A DNA stretch of 64,000 nt from Agromyces badenianii (GTDB lineage: Bacteria; Actinomycetota; Actinomycetes; Actinomycetales; Microbacteriaceae). The notes under the pieces were generated by a model. The model was not told the origin of the DNA and did no database searches. It saw only the letters and a program-made list of their open reading frames with translations. Position numbers and translations under genes: made by a program. The stretch lies in NCBI RefSeq assembly GCF_003070885.1, contig NZ_CP028913.1:2232001-2296000 (forward strand), written 5' to 3'. Shown here piece after piece: positions 47,593 through 56,307 of the stretch. The stretch's first letter is position 1. Each line of letters begins with the position of its first letter.

Positions 47593-48783
47593 TCAGCCGA
47601 CGGGGAGCAGGAGCGCTGTCGCGATCGCCGCGACGCCCTCGCCGCGGCCCGTGAACCCCAGCGCGTCGCTCGTCGTCGCGGACACGCTCACCGGCGCGTC
47701 GAGCACTCGCGACAGGAGCACCTCTGCCTCGCCTCGCCGGGGGGCGAGCTTCGGCCGGTTGCCGATGATCTGCACCGAGACGTTGCCCACCCGCCATCCG
47801 GCCGCCTCGATGAGCCGCCTGGTCTCGGCCAGGAACACCTCGCCGTGCGCGCCCGCGAAACGTGCGTCGGCGGTGCCGAACACCTGCCCGACATCGCCGA
47901 GCCCGGCCGCGCCGAGCAGCGCATCGCAGATCGCATGCGCCGCGGCGTCGCCGTCGGAATGGCCGGAGAGGCCGCGCTCCCCCGGCCATTCGAGGCCGGC
48001 GAGCCACAGCGGCGTGCCGGCATCCTCGGCGAACGCGTGCACATCGGTGCCGGTGCCGATCCGCGGCGCCGGCGTGGCCGCGGCCACGCGCGCGCCGCGC
48101 TCGGCCACGAGCTGCTCGGCGCGGTGCAGGTCGGCGGGCACCGTGATCTTGAAGGCGCGCACGTCGCCGGGCACCACCTCGACGACGAGTCCGGCGGATG
48201 CCACGAGTGCCGCGTCATCCGTGAACTCGCCGTCGACCGTGGCATACGCGTGAGCGAGCGACGATAGAGGAAAGCCCTGCGGCGTCTGCACCGCTCGGAG
48301 GGTCGTGCGGTCGACCGTCTCGATCACCCGCCCGTCTTCCGAGACGCGCTTGACCGTGTCGACGACGTCGAGGGCGGGCACGATGCCGCGGCGGCGCGCT
48401 CGAACCGCACCGGCGACCTCGTCGAAGAGCAGGGCGGGAGCGAGGGCGCGGGCGGCGTCGTGCACGAGCACCGTGTCGACCGTCGCCGGGAGAACGGCGA
48501 GGCCGCTCGCGACCGACTCCTGACGGGTGGATCCGCCGGCGACGACATCGAGAGCTGCGGATGCCGCGGCCGCGACGGGCTCGAACCTCAACCGAGTGGA
48601 GTCGACCCGGTCGGCGGGCACCACGAGCACCAGGTGGGGCGTCTCGCGCATGCCGAGCACGGCATCGACGGCCACCGACAGGATCGTGCCGACGCCGAGG
48701 GGCACGAAGGCCTTGGGCTCGGAATGGCCGAGCCGGGTGCCGCTGCCCGCGGCGACGACGATGACGGCGATCACTGAACTCAC
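47593..48783 (-). CDS. ispDF: bifunctional IspD-IspF
   Basis: A single 396-residue protein catalyses two MEP-pathway steps. IspD (residues 1 to about 230) has [32 protein letters not shown] and DTVKRV. IspF (about 235-396) has [43 protein letters not shown] with metal ligands, and the C-terminal [19 protein letters not shown]. No stop separates the two. GTG 48783 starts the longest sensible form; GTG 48774 is three codons inside. carD precedes it, as is usual in actinobacteria. Confidence 0.95.
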   Translation of the reverse strand: MSSVIAVIVVAAGSGTRLGHSEPKAFVPLGVGTILSVAVDAVLGMRETPHLVLVVPADRVDSTRLRFEPVAAAASAALDVVAGGSTRQESVASGLAVLPATVDTVLVHDAARALAPALLFDEVAGAVRARRRGIVPALDVVDTVKRVSEDGRVIETVDRTTLRAVQTPQGFPLSSLAHAYATVDGEFTDDAALVASAGLVVEVVPGDVRAFKITVPADLHRAEQLVAERGARVAAATPAPRIGTGTDVHAFAEDAGTPLWLAGLEWPGERGLSGHSDGDAAAHAICDALLGAAGLGDVGQVFGTADARFAGAHGEVFLAETRRLIEAAGWRVGNVSVQIIGNRPKLAPRRGEAEVLLSRVLDAPVSVSATTSDALGFTGRGEGVAAIATALLLPVG

Positions 48784-48869
48784 GGTTCGAGCGTAGTCGC
48801 GTCGACGGTCGGGCGGTCCTCGAGACGGCGCCGGCGCCGGCTGCTCGGCCGGCGTCGGGGTGAAATGCC

Positions 48870-48900
48870 GAACGGCGGGTGCACCCTGCACCCGCCGTTC
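48870..48900 (-). terminator. hairpin between carD and ispDF
   Basis: Perfect 14-bp arms around a 3-base loop, 14 bp past the carD stop. It may end most carD transcripts, leaving lower expression of ispDF-cysS-rlmB. Confidence 0.75.
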
Positions 48901-48914
48901 GGAGAGAGGACTCG

Positions 48915-49397
48915 CTAGGAGGCGAGCACCTCGTCGAGCACGGTCGAAGCCGCCTCTTCGTCGGTCTTCTCGGCGAGCGCGAGCTCGGAGATGAGGATCT
49001 GACGGGCCTTCGCGAGCATGCGCTTCTCGCCGGCCGAGAGGCCGCGATCCTGATCGCGGCGCCACAGGTCGCGCACGACCTCGGAGACCTTGATCACATC
49101 GCCCGAGGCGAGCTTCTCGAGATTCGCCTTGTAGCGGCGCGACCAGTTGGTCGGCTCCTCGGTGAACGGAGCGCGCAGTACCTCGAAGACCTTGTCGAGG
49201 CCCTCTTTGCCGATGACGTCGCGAACGCCGACCAGGTCGACGTTCTCTGCGGGCACCTCGATGACGAGGTCGCCCTGCGTGACGTTCAGCTTGAGGTAGA
49301 GCTTCTCTTCACCCTTGATGATGCGTTTCTTGACCTCGGTGATCGTTGCGGCACCGTGGTGGGGATAAACGACGGTTTCGCCAACCTCAAAAAGCAT
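48915..49397 (-). CDS. carD: CarD-family RNA polymerase-binding regulator
   Basis: A 160-residue transcription factor that binds RNA polymerase beta and stabilises open complexes. The N-terminal RNAP-interacting domain is [23 protein letters not shown] to about residue 60; the helical DNA-binding part contains [17 protein letters not shown] and [24 protein letters not shown] 49397 has GAAAGGACA upstream at good spacing; a start seven codons upstream is open but falls inside that ribosome binding site. Confidence 0.96.
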   Translation of the reverse strand: MLFEVGETVVYPHHGAATITEVKKRIIKGEEKLYLKLNVTQGDLVIEVPAENVDLVGVRDVIGKEGLDKVFEVLRAPFTEEPTNWSRRYKANLEKLASGDVIKVSEVVRDLWRRDQDRGLSAGEKRMLAKARQILISELALAEKTDEEAASTVLDEVLAS

Positions 49398-49555
49398 GAA
49401 TAGATGTCCTTTCGGCAACTATCAGGATATCACATTCGGGATCATGCTAAGGTTCCGCCTCCCTTCCGGAGCGGTGCCGCCCGTACGATATGCTCGGATT
49501 CGATCCCAACGCGCCCGGGCGACTGCCCGCGCGCACGCAAGCACTTGGAGGTTCT

Positions 49556-50038
49556 GTGAAGGCGCGTATCGCGGCATCCGCTGCTCTGGCCCTCGGTATC
49601 GCGCTCGGCGCGAGCGGATGCTCGATGCTCACGTACCAGGCCACGACCGAGCACTACGACGCGAGCGACGGCGTCTCGGTCGACGTCGGCGAACTCGACC
49701 TCCGCAACATCCTCATCGTCTCCGATGACGGCGTCGACGGCACGCTCGTCATGACCGTCGTCAACAACGGCACCGAAGACGTCGACCTCGGCGTGCAGTT
49801 CGGCGTCGGCGGCGGCGAGACCGTCGACATCGAGGTCGAAGCCGGCTCCGAGGTCGTGTTCGGCGTCGACGACATCGAAGGCACCGACACCGTCGAGCCT
49901 GTCGTGCTCGAAGACATCGACACCCTGCCCGGAGCCTTCCTGCCGATGTACTTCCAGTACGGCAGCGCCGAAGGCGTCGAGAAGCTCGTGCCGGTGCTCG
50001 ACGGGCGACTCCCCGAGTACAAGCGGCTCGTTCCCTGA
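49556..50038 (+). CDS. small exported lipoprotein, function unknown
   Basis: A 160-residue protein with a signal peptide and lipobox GASGC (C22). The mature part is acidic and rich in Asp, Val and Gly, with predicted beta structure (LRNILIVSDDGVDGTLVMTVVNNG), resembling small DNA-linked actinobacterial lipoproteins often annotated as hypothetical. GTG 49556 follows GGAGG at good spacing. Divergent from carD. Function unknown; an Ig-like fold for the middle part is possible. Confidence 0.85.
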   Translation: MKARIAASAALALGIALGASGCSMLTYQATTEHYDASDGVSVDVGELDLRNILIVSDDGVDGTLVMTVVNNGTEDVDLGVQFGVGGGETVDIEVEAGSEVVFGVDDIEGTDTVEPVVLEDIDTLPGAFLPMYFQYGSAEGVEKLVPVLDGRLPEYKRLVP

Positions 50039-50060
50039 GCTGACTGCAGAACCGGTCGAA

Positions 50061-50096
50061 CGAACGGGTGGGGTGCTCCGGCACCCCACCCGTTCG
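50061..50096 (+). terminator. strong terminator after the lipoprotein gene
   Basis: Perfect 16-bp arms with the 4-base loop TCCG, 22 bp past the stop. It can serve both the lipoprotein gene and, in reverse, the convergent regX3 gene. Confidence 0.85.
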
Positions 50097-50155
50097 TGTC
50101 GTCGCGCGGGCGCGAAGCCGCGTGTGCTCGAGGCTCGGAGGCCTCGAGGCTCGAA

Positions 50156-50224
50156 GGCCTCAGGCCTCAGGCCTCAGGCCTCAGGCCTCAGGCCTCAGGC
50201 CTCAGGCCTCAGGCCTCAGGCCTC
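50156..50224. repeat. 7-bp tandem repeat array abutting regX3
   Basis: Nine perfect copies of GGCCTCA (50156-50218) followed by GGCCTCG. Each junction contains the palindrome AGGCCT. The array covers the stop codon (50216-50218) and last codons of regX3. A related but irregular GAGGCCTCGAGG lies just before it. Such arrays vary in copy number by slippage. Confidence 0.95.
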
Positions 50225-50896
50225 GAAACGGTAGCCGAGGCCGCGCACCGTCACGAGCTGGACCGGCTCCGACGGCTGCTTCTCGATCTTCGAACGGATG
50301 CGCTTGATGTGCACGTCGAGCGTCTTGGTGTCGCCGAAGTAGTCGGATCCCCACACCCGGTCGATGAGCTGACCGCGGGTGAGCACTCGCCCGGGGTTGC
50401 GCATCAGCAGCTCGAGCAGCTCGAACTCTTTCAAGGGCATCGGCACCGGCTCGCCGTCGACCTGGACCGTGTGCCGGTCGACGTCCATGCGCACACGCCC
50501 GCCTTCGATCACCGCCTCGTCGAACTCCTCGATCTCGATGCGGCGGCGCAGCACGGCCCGGATGCGGGCCAGCAGCTCGCGCGTCGAGTACGGCTTCGTG
50601 ACGTAGTCGTCGGCACCGAGCTCGAGACCGACCACGATGTCGATCTCGGAGTCCTTCGCCGTCAGCATGATGATCGGCACCGTCGAGCGGTTGCGGATCT
50701 CACGGCAGACCTCGGTACCCGGCAGCCCCGGCAGCATGAGGTCGAGCAGCACAAGGTCGGCACCCGACTGGTCGAACGCGGCGACCGCCGACGGCCCGTC
50801 GGCCGCCACCTCCACCTCGTATCCTTCACGCTCGAGCAGGAAGCTCAGGGGGTCGCTCAGAGCGATCTCGTCTTCGACGAGCAGGATGCGGGTCAC
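50216..50896 (-). CDS. regX3: OmpR-family response regulator, RegX3-like
   Basis: A 226-residue regulator of the SenX3-RegX3 phosphate-sensing system. Receiver domain: acidic pair E8/D9, phospho-acceptor D52 (LLDLMLPGLPG) and the conserved Lys in DDYVTKPYS. C-terminal winged helix: LTRGQLIDRVWGSDYFGDTKTLDVHIKRIRSKIE, with LVTVRGLGYRFEA ending the protein. The GTG start overlaps the senX3 stop in the operon senX3-regX3. Under low phosphate it should activate phosphate-uptake genes such as those at the right end of the window. Confidence 0.93.
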   Translation of the reverse strand: MTRILLVEDEIALSDPLSFLLEREGYEVEVAADGPSAVAAFDQSGADLVLLDLMLPGLPGTEVCREIRNRSTVPIIMLTAKDSEIDIVVGLELGADDYVTKPYSTRELLARIRAVLRRRIEIEEFDEAVIEGGRVRMDVDRHTVQVDGEPVPMPLKEFELLELLMRNPGRVLTRGQLIDRVWGSDYFGDTKTLDVHIKRIRSKIEKQPSEPVQLVTVRGLGYRFEA

Positions 50897-52167
50897 GTAC
50901 GGTCTCCTCGATCGGAGGCTGCGAACTTCGCAGCCGGGGGTGCTGATGCCCTGTTCTTCGGGGTGCGCGTGGGCGCGGCATCCGTTCGCCGGCGGGCACC
51001 GGAGCCGGTGTCGGGATCGGCGTCCGCGGTCTCAGGCTCGATCGCGGCCTCGGCCAGCGGAAGCCGGATCATGAAGGTCGCGCCGCGTCCGGGCTGCGAC
51101 CACACTCGAACGTCGCCGCCGTGGTTCTGCACGGTGTGCTTGACGATGCTGAGGCCGAGACCGGAGCCGCCCGTGTTGCGCGAACGCGCCTGGTCGACGC
51201 GGTAGAACCGTTCGAAGACTCGCTCGAGGTCGTCGGCGTCGATGCCGATGCCCTGGTCGGTGACCGCGATCTCGACGACGTCGCCGTCGGTCTTGGCACC
51301 GACGCCGACCCGCCCGCTCGGATTCGAATAGGCGATCGCGTTGGCGATGAGGTTGTGCACCGCGACGACGAGGAGGTCGCGGTCGCCGTAGACCTCGGCC
51401 TTCGTCGAGGCCCGCACGACCACCTCGACGTCCTTCGCGCCCGCCACGATGCGGTTCTGGTCGACCGCGGCGGCGATGACCTCGTCGACGCGCACGAGCC
51501 GGTCGGGCCGCAACGCGTCCCGCGCCTGCAGGCGCGACAGTTCGATGACCTCGCTCGTGATGTGCGCGAGGCGGGCCGCCTCGACCGAGAGCCGGCCGGC
51601 GAAACGGCGCACCTGCTCGGGTTCGTCGGCAGCCTGATCGAGCGCCTCGGCGAGCAGGCTCACCGACGCGATCGGCGTCTTCAGTTCATGGCTGATGTTG
51701 GCGACGAAATCGCGGCGCACCTCATCGAGCCGATGCGCCTCGGTGCGATCCTCGGCGAGGAGGAGCACGAAGCGAGTGCCGAGCCTGGCGACCCGCACGT
51801 GCAGGCGCAGCGTCGAATCACCGAACGGCCCCCGCGCGACGGTCACCTCGTCGACCACGGGCTCGCCACCGCGGCGAACGGATCCCACGAGTTCGAGCAG
51901 TTCGGGATGCACGAGCGCCTGCTGCCGCACGAGCCCCATGGCGAGCGCACCGGGCGAGGCCCGGAGCACGTTGTTCGAGGGATCGAGGACGACGCCCGCG
52001 GACTCGAGCACATCGAGCACCTGATCGACGCCGTCGGGGATCGACGGCGCGACGACCTTCGCGGCGTTCGATCCGCGGCGCTCGGCCATGTGCAGCACGA
52101 TCATGAATGCGGCGCCGAGGAAGATGCCGAAGGCAAGGGCGGTGAGCACCACCCAGGTGGGGTCCAT
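50893..52167 (-). CDS. senX3: SenX3-like sensor histidine kinase
   Basis: A 424-residue membrane histidine kinase with one N-terminal helix (about 5-26), a PAS-like segment, a HisKA domain with phospho-acceptor H160 (DFVANISHELKTPIASVSLL) and HATPase_c with N box (HNLIANAIAYSNP), G1 (VTDQGIGIDADDL) and G2 (NTGGSGLGLSIVKHTVQNHGG). The single helix and PAS fit SenX3/PhoR sensors that are controlled through PhoU and the Pst transporter rather than by direct ligand binding. phoU is divergent on the other side. Confidence 0.93.
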   Translation of the reverse strand: MDPTWVVLTALAFGIFLGAAFMIVLHMAERRGSNAAKVVAPSIPDGVDQVLDVLESAGVVLDPSNNVLRASPGALAMGLVRQQALVHPELLELVGSVRRGGEPVVDEVTVARGPFGDSTLRLHVRVARLGTRFVLLLAEDRTEAHRLDEVRRDFVANISHELKTPIASVSLLAEALDQAADEPEQVRRFAGRLSVEAARLAHITSEVIELSRLQARDALRPDRLVRVDEVIAAAVDQNRIVAGAKDVEVVVRASTKAEVYGDRDLLVVAVHNLIANAIAYSNPSGRVGVGAKTDGDVVEIAVTDQGIGIDADDLERVFERFYRVDQARSRNTGGSGLGLSIVKHTVQNHGGDVRVWSQPGRGATFMIRLPLAEAAIEPETADADPDTGSGARRRTDAAPTRTPKNRASAPPAAKFAASDRGDRT

Positions 52168-52227
52168 GCCACAAGACTAACCAGCCGTTCGCGGGTGATC
52201 CGCCGTTGTTCCCCTGTGCGACGGTAC

Positions 52228-52271
52228 GTTAACGAGTATTCAACGCCTCGGCACCTGTTGTTCATCTTGCG
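52228..52271. promoter_or_regulatory. putative PHO-box array, senX3/phoU intergenic region
   Basis: Four successive 11-bp units, GTTAACGAGTA, TTCAACGCCTC, GGCACCTGTTG and TTCATCTTGCG, carry TTCA/TTAA-like cores in register at 11 or 22 bp. Direct 11-bp repeats of GTTCACC type are the PhoP/RegX3-class operator in actinobacteria. The site lies between the divergent senX3 and phoU starts. The match is degenerate. Confidence 0.5.
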
Positions 52272-52352
52272 CCGAGAGGATGTCCCGGGGCCGGAACGAG
52301 CCGGCGCCTCCGCGTCCGGTTCACGGGCCAGAACAGACAAGGATCCACAGAC

Positions 52353-53012
52353 ATGCGTGAGGTGTTCCAGCAGGAACTTCGCGAGGTACGGGAGCGGCTC
52401 GTCCAGCTCGCCGAACTCGTGGCCGATTCGATCGAGAAGGCGACGCGTGCATTCAACGAGTCCGACGTCAGCCTCGCCGAGGAGGTGATCGCCGACGACG
52501 ACCGCATCGATCAGCAGACCGTTGCGCTCGACGAGCTCGCCATCACGATCCTCGCTCGCCAGCAGCCGGTCGCCAGAGACCTGCGAATCGTCGTGAGCGC
52601 GCTGCGCATCAGCGCCTCCCTCGAGCGCATGGGCGACATGTCGACGCACATCGCCCAGCTCGCCCGCTACCGCTTCCCCGACAAGGTCGTGCCGAAGACC
52701 CTGCGGCCCACGTTCGCCGAGATGGGCCGGCTCGACGTCGCGATCGCGCGCAAGCTCGTCGAGCTGCTTCGCACCGAAGACGTGAAGCTCGCCGAGGAGA
52801 TCCGCAACGAGGACGACGAGATCGACGCCCTGCACCTGCAGGTGTTCGACAAGGTGCTCGGCGAGACGTGGAAGGGGCAGGCCGTCGACACCGTCGACGC
52901 CACCCTCGCCAGCCGGTACCACGAGCGGTTCGCAGACCACGCCGTGTCGATCGCGAAGAAGGTGCAGTACCTCGCGACGGGCGACTGGGACCCCGAGAAG
53001 GCGGCGCTCTGA
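52353..53012 (+). CDS. phoU: phosphate transport regulator PhoU
   Basis: A 219-residue all-helical protein with two PhoU repeats; each holds the E/DxxxD metal motif (DDDRIDQQTVALDELAITIL, then NEDDEIDALHLQVFDKVL). It links Pst transporter state to the SenX3 kinase and restrains the Pho response when phosphate is ample. REVFQQELREVRERLVQLAELV is a typical N-terminus. Divergent from senX3. Confidence 0.96.
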   Translation: MREVFQQELREVRERLVQLAELVADSIEKATRAFNESDVSLAEEVIADDDRIDQQTVALDELAITILARQQPVARDLRIVVSALRISASLERMGDMSTHIAQLARYRFPDKVVPKTLRPTFAEMGRLDVAIARKLVELLRTEDVKLAEEIRNEDDEIDALHLQVFDKVLGETWKGQAVDTVDATLASRYHERFADHAVSIAKKVQYLATGDWDPEKAAL

Positions 53013-53040
53013 CGCCTCGCGTCGACGCACTCGGCGCTCA

Positions 53041-53093
53041 GGACACCTCGTTTCGCACCGGACCCCGGTTATCCGGTGTCCCGTGCGAAACGA
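53041..53093. repeat. nested inverted repeat after phoU
   Basis: Outer arms TCGTTTCGCAC (53048-53058) and GTGCGAAACGA (53083-53093) pair perfectly; GGACACC (53041-53047) can pair alternatively with GGTGTCC (53075-53081). It follows the phoU stop by 28 bp and can act as its terminator, although the alternative pairings are unusual. Confidence 0.6.
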
Positions 53094-53119
53094 CCGGTCC
53101 CGAGCGCGGGTGACACGCG

Positions 53120-53154
53120 GAAGGCCCGGTGGATGCGACATCCACCGGGCCTTC
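53120..53154 (-). terminator. gpmA terminator
   Basis: Perfect 14-bp arms with a 7-base loop, starting 6 bp past the gpmA stop on the minus strand; also in a position to stop transcripts from phoU. Confidence 0.8.
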
Positions 53155-53160
53155 GTCGTG

Positions 53161-53907
53161 CTACTTCTTGCCCTGCGCGGCGACGGCGGCGGCTCCGGCG
53201 GCTGCGGCCTCGGGGTCGAGGTACTCCCCCGGACCGAGCGGCATGAAGTCGTCGCCGAGGCGGTAGACGAGCGGGATGCCGGTCGGGATGTTGAGCTCGG
53301 CGATGTCGTCGTCGCCGATGCCGTCGAGGTGCTTCACGAGCGCACGCAGCGAGTTGCCGTGCGCCGTGACGAGCACGGTCTTGCCTGCCTCGAGGTCGGG
53401 GACGATGTCGGACTGCCAGTAGGGCAGCATGCGGGCGATGACGTCTTTCAGACACTCGGTGCGCGGCAGCTCGTCGTCGGCCAGGTTCGCGTATCGCGGG
53501 TCGCCGACCTGCGAGTACTCGGCGTCATCGGCCAGCACGGGGGGCGGAACGTCGAACGAGCGACGCCAGAGCTGGAACTGCTCGGGGCCGTACTTCTCGA
53601 GCGTCTCCGCCTTGTCGAGGCCCTGCAGCGCCCCGTAGTGACGCTCGTTGAGGCGCCACGAACGACGCACGTCGATCCACGCTCGATCGGCGACGTCGAG
53701 GGCGATGTTCGCCGTCTGGATCGCCCGGGTGAGCACCGAGGTGTGCAGCACGTCGGGCAGCAGGCCCGACTCGGCGAGCAGCTCGCCGGCGCGGGCCGCC
53801 TCGGCGGTGCCGAGCTCGCTGAGCCGAACGTCGACCCAACCGGTGAACAGGTTCTTCTGGTTCCATTCGCTGTTGCCATGGCGGAGCAGCACGAGGGTGT
53901 GTGGCAT
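53161..53907 (-). CDS. gpmA: 2,3-bisphosphoglycerate-dependent phosphoglycerate mutase
   Basis: Interconverts 3- and 2-phosphoglycerate in glycolysis. The 248-residue enzyme has [21 protein letters not shown] with the phospho-His H10, then [21 protein letters not shown], and [18 protein letters not shown] with the second catalytic His. The C-terminal Ala/Gly/Lys tail is short and unstructured. Gpm next to the SenX3-RegX3 and PhoU genes is a recurring actinobacterial arrangement. Confidence 0.97.
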   Translation of the reverse strand: MPHTLVLLRHGNSEWNQKNLFTGWVDVRLSELGTAEAARAGELLAESGLLPDVLHTSVLTRAIQTANIALDVADRAWIDVRRSWRLNERHYGALQGLDKAETLEKYGPEQFQLWRRSFDVPPPVLADDAEYSQVGDPRYANLADDELPRTECLKDVIARMLPYWQSDIVPDLEAGKTVLVTAHGNSLRALVKHLDGIGDDDIAELNIPTGIPLVYRLGDDFMPLGPGEYLDPEAAAAGAAAVAAQGKK

Positions 53908-54008
53908 GCGAACAGCCTACCGGCGAGGCATCCGCCGGCCGCGCCGATGAAGGCCGATGACGGTGCCGGATGTCGCGGCTCGACCCCTGCGAGCCGCCGC
54001 GGGCACCG

Positions 54009-55169
54009 CTACCGCTTGTGCACGCCGAGCCGCGGCAGTCGGGGAACCTCGACCGCCGCACCGGAATCGGCGGGCACGATCTCGACCTGGGCCGCCGCGA
54101 CGTCGATGCCGTGGCTCAGCACGATGAGCGGCAACCGGGCCGGCACCGCACGTTTCACGACGGCGAGCGCGACGGGGCCGAGTTCGTGATGCATGACCGC
54201 CGTCGTGATGTGGCCGACCACCCGGCGTTCGGGCTCGTCACCCGCTTCGGGTTCGGGCCGTACCTTCTCGCCGACGACCTCGTCGCCGGGCACGGGCAGC
54301 ACGGTATCGCTGCCGTCGAGGTGCAGCAGCACGAGCCGGCGCGGCGGGCGGCCGAGGTTCAGCACCTTCGCCACCGTCTCCTGCCCCTTGTAGCAGCCTT
54401 TGCCGAGGTCGACGGCGCTGCGCAGCCAGTCGAGTTCGTGCGGGATCGTGCGCTCGTCGACCTCGCTCGCGAGCCGCGGGCGCCATGCGGCGACCCGAAG
54501 GGCCTCGGCGGCGAGCGCACCGGCCGCCTCGACCCGCCCGGCCCGGACGGCGGCCGCCGCATCGGCGAGCACGGCACGCGGCACGATGCGTTCGATCCAG
54601 TGCCACTCGGATGCCGGGTGGCCGGCGTCGTGGGCGTACTGATGGCCCCCTGGGCGCGGCTGCGCCCACGGGTCGACCCAGTCGAGGGCGATGCCGGCCG
54701 GGGCGAACGCGGGCGTCGCGGCATCCAGCGCCGTCGTCGACATCGCACCGAGCACGGCGACGTCGGCGCCGGCATCGGCGACCTCGACGCGCAGCATGAA
54801 CCGCATGCGGTCGAGGAAGGCGGAAAGCGGCGCCGCCTCGTCGCCTTCGACGATGAGCCAGGCCGTGACCCCGTCGTCGATGACGTGGGCGGCGTGCTCG
54901 ATGCGACCTGAGGCGTCGAGGAAGAGGGCTTCGGTGCCCTCACCCGGAGCGAGCCGATCGAGGGCCTGGCTCGCCATGGAGTGCAGCCACGAGAGCCGGT
55001 CGGGGCCCGTCACGGTCACGACGCCGCGGTTGGAGAGATCGACGATCGCCGCGCCTCGCTCGAGATGACGCTGCTCGACGATCGGGTTGCCGTAGTGACC
55101 GGCGACCCCGGCATCGATGCCGTCGGCCGCGACGGCCCCGGGCAGGGCCATGAACGGGGATCCGGTCAT
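54009..55169 (-). CDS. ygfZ: folate-binding YgfZ/GcvT-like protein
   Basis: A 386-residue GcvT-fold protein that uses tetrahydrofolate in assembly or repair of certain iron-sulfur enzymes. The diagnostic KGCYKGQE motif is present in DLGKGCYKGQETVAKVLNLG. RGVVTVTGPDRLSWLHSMASQ is the N-terminal GcvT-like region. ATG 55169 shares one base with the stop of the nitrobindin-like gene (TGATG), so translation is coupled. Confidence 0.92.
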   Translation of the reverse strand: MTGSPFMALPGAVAADGIDAGVAGHYGNPIVEQRHLERGAAIVDLSNRGVVTVTGPDRLSWLHSMASQALDRLAPGEGTEALFLDASGRIEHAAHVIDDGVTAWLIVEGDEAAPLSAFLDRMRFMLRVEVADAGADVAVLGAMSTTALDAATPAFAPAGIALDWVDPWAQPRPGGHQYAHDAGHPASEWHWIERIVPRAVLADAAAAVRAGRVEAAGALAAEALRVAAWRPRLASEVDERTIPHELDWLRSAVDLGKGCYKGQETVAKVLNLGRPPRRLVLLHLDGSDTVLPVPGDEVVGEKVRPEPEAGDEPERRVVGHITTAVMHHELGPVALAVVKRAVPARLPLIVLSHGIDVAAAQVEIVPADSGAAVEVPRLPRLGVHKR

Positions 55170-55777
55170 CAGTCGACCTTCGCGAGACGGGCCGAGGCGT
55201 GCGTTCGCAGGTCTTGGCCGAGGGCGGCGATGTCCCACGCCCAGAGCAGGTGCCCGTCGACGAGGCCGTAGAGCCGGGTCGCCGCCGCGTAGTCTTTCGC
55301 ACCGCGCGCACGCATCACCGCGTCGGTCGCGAGGTCGATGCGCGGCCCCTTGACCTGGCCGAGATAGAGCTCGCTGACCCCGCCGGGGTGCACGAGCGAC
55401 ACCTGGATGTCGAAGCCGCCGTCGGCGTTGCGCAACGACTCGACCGCCTCGGCGTCCTCGAATCGCGGCTCGCCGATCGCGGGCAGCATCGCCGGGCCCT
55501 GGTCGCCGTCGCCGAGTTCGCGATCGAGCCGCCAGTAGCCGGTCTCTGTGACGAGGGGCGTGGGATCGCCACCCTCTTCGGCCGGGAAGAGCCAGGTGTA
55601 CGAGGTGTAGTTCAGGTGCGGGAGCCCGTCATGGCTGAAGCTCACCCGCTGCCCGAACTCGTGCGTGACCGAGCGCTCACCGACCTTGTAGTCGATGACG
55701 CCCGAGCCCTCCCAGACGCCGAGGAGCCAGGAGAGCGGCACGAGCTCTGCCGGGAGGTCGACGGGCAGCTCGATCAT
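55169..55777 (-). CDS. FABP-like / nitrobindin family protein
   Basis: A 202-residue beta-barrel protein of the THAP4/nitrobindin (DUF1794) family. The G-x-W-x-G-x-G motif is in LLGVWEGSGVIDYK; strands follow through VSLVHPGGVSELYLGQVKGPRIDL. Relatives bind ferric heme and react with nitric oxide or peroxynitrite. Positioned between a 38-residue membrane protein gene and ygfZ, overlapping the latter by 1 bp; a link to Fe-S/heme stress is plausible but inferred. Confidence 0.9.
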   Translation of the reverse strand: MIELPVDLPAELVPLSWLLGVWEGSGVIDYKVGERSVTHEFGQRVSFSHDGLPHLNYTSYTWLFPAEEGGDPTPLVTETGYWRLDRELGDGDQGPAMLPAIGEPRFEDAEAVESLRNADGGFDIQVSLVHPGGVSELYLGQVKGPRIDLATDAVMRARGAKDYAAATRLYGLVDGHLLWAWDIAALGQDLRTHASARLAKVD

Positions 55778-55781
55778 GGGG

Positions 55782-55898
55782 TCAACGCTGCCCCTTGAAG
55801 AGCTTGAAAACGACCACGCCGCTGACCCACGCGATCGCGAGGCTCGCGAGACCGAGCAGGCCGATGAAGAGGAGTTCGAGGGCGAGCAGCTCTGACAT
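55782..55898 (-). CDS. 38-residue single-pass membrane protein
   Basis: A short frame: N-terminus MSELLALELLFIG, a continuous hydrophobic helix to about residue 31, and a basic tail FKLFKGQR. The stop lies 4 bp before the nitrobindin-like start, so it is probably the first gene of that unit. The preceding bases contain AGACTCTGAGC, a weak ribosome binding site. Composition and topology fit a real small membrane protein with the Lys/Arg tail inside; function unknown. Confidence 0.65.
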   Translation of the reverse strand: MSELLALELLFIGLLGLASLAIAWVSGVVVFKLFKGQR

Positions 55899-55907
55899 GC
55901 TCAGAGT

Positions 55908-56231
55908 CTAACCGCTCACGGCGACGGTGATGGGCGCGACGGCGATCGCGGCGATCGCGATGACGGCGGCGGCGCCGACGATGCTCCAGCTCGCCCGGAT
56001 CACGAAGCCGTCGGGGCGCCGCGTCGCGAGCTGCACGATGAGCGCACCGATGACGGATGCCGCGAGCACGATGCCGAGCGCGCCGTAGACGCCGAGCCGG
56101 GTGTCGTCGCCGAACCAGGCCGCGGTCCCGGTGGCGGCGAGCGCCACGACCACGACGGCGCCGACGAGCGCGATCGCCCAGATGACGGCGATACCGAGCC
56201 ATCCACTGCGCGTGTCGGTGTCGCCTGCCAT
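55908..56231 (-). CDS. small membrane protein, unknown function
   Basis: A 107-residue protein with three predicted membrane helices (about 12-36, 47-68 and 81-104) and short polar loops. The acidic N-terminus [13 protein letters not shown] precedes the first helix. No family recognised. It lies 9 bp upstream of the 38-residue membrane gene on the same strand, and is divergent from the GlnR-like regulator. Confidence 0.75.
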   Translation of the reverse strand: MAGDTDTRSGWLGIAVIWAIALVGAVVVVALAATGTAAWFGDDTRLGVYGALGIVLAASVIGALIVQLATRRPDGFVIRASWSIVGAAAVIAIAAIAVAPITVAVSG

Positions 56232-56307
56232 CGTCTCCCCGTTCGTGTCGCAGGGCGCCCTTCGGCGTCCCGTAGTATTGACCGCACCTTACTACTGGAG
56301 TGTGTGC

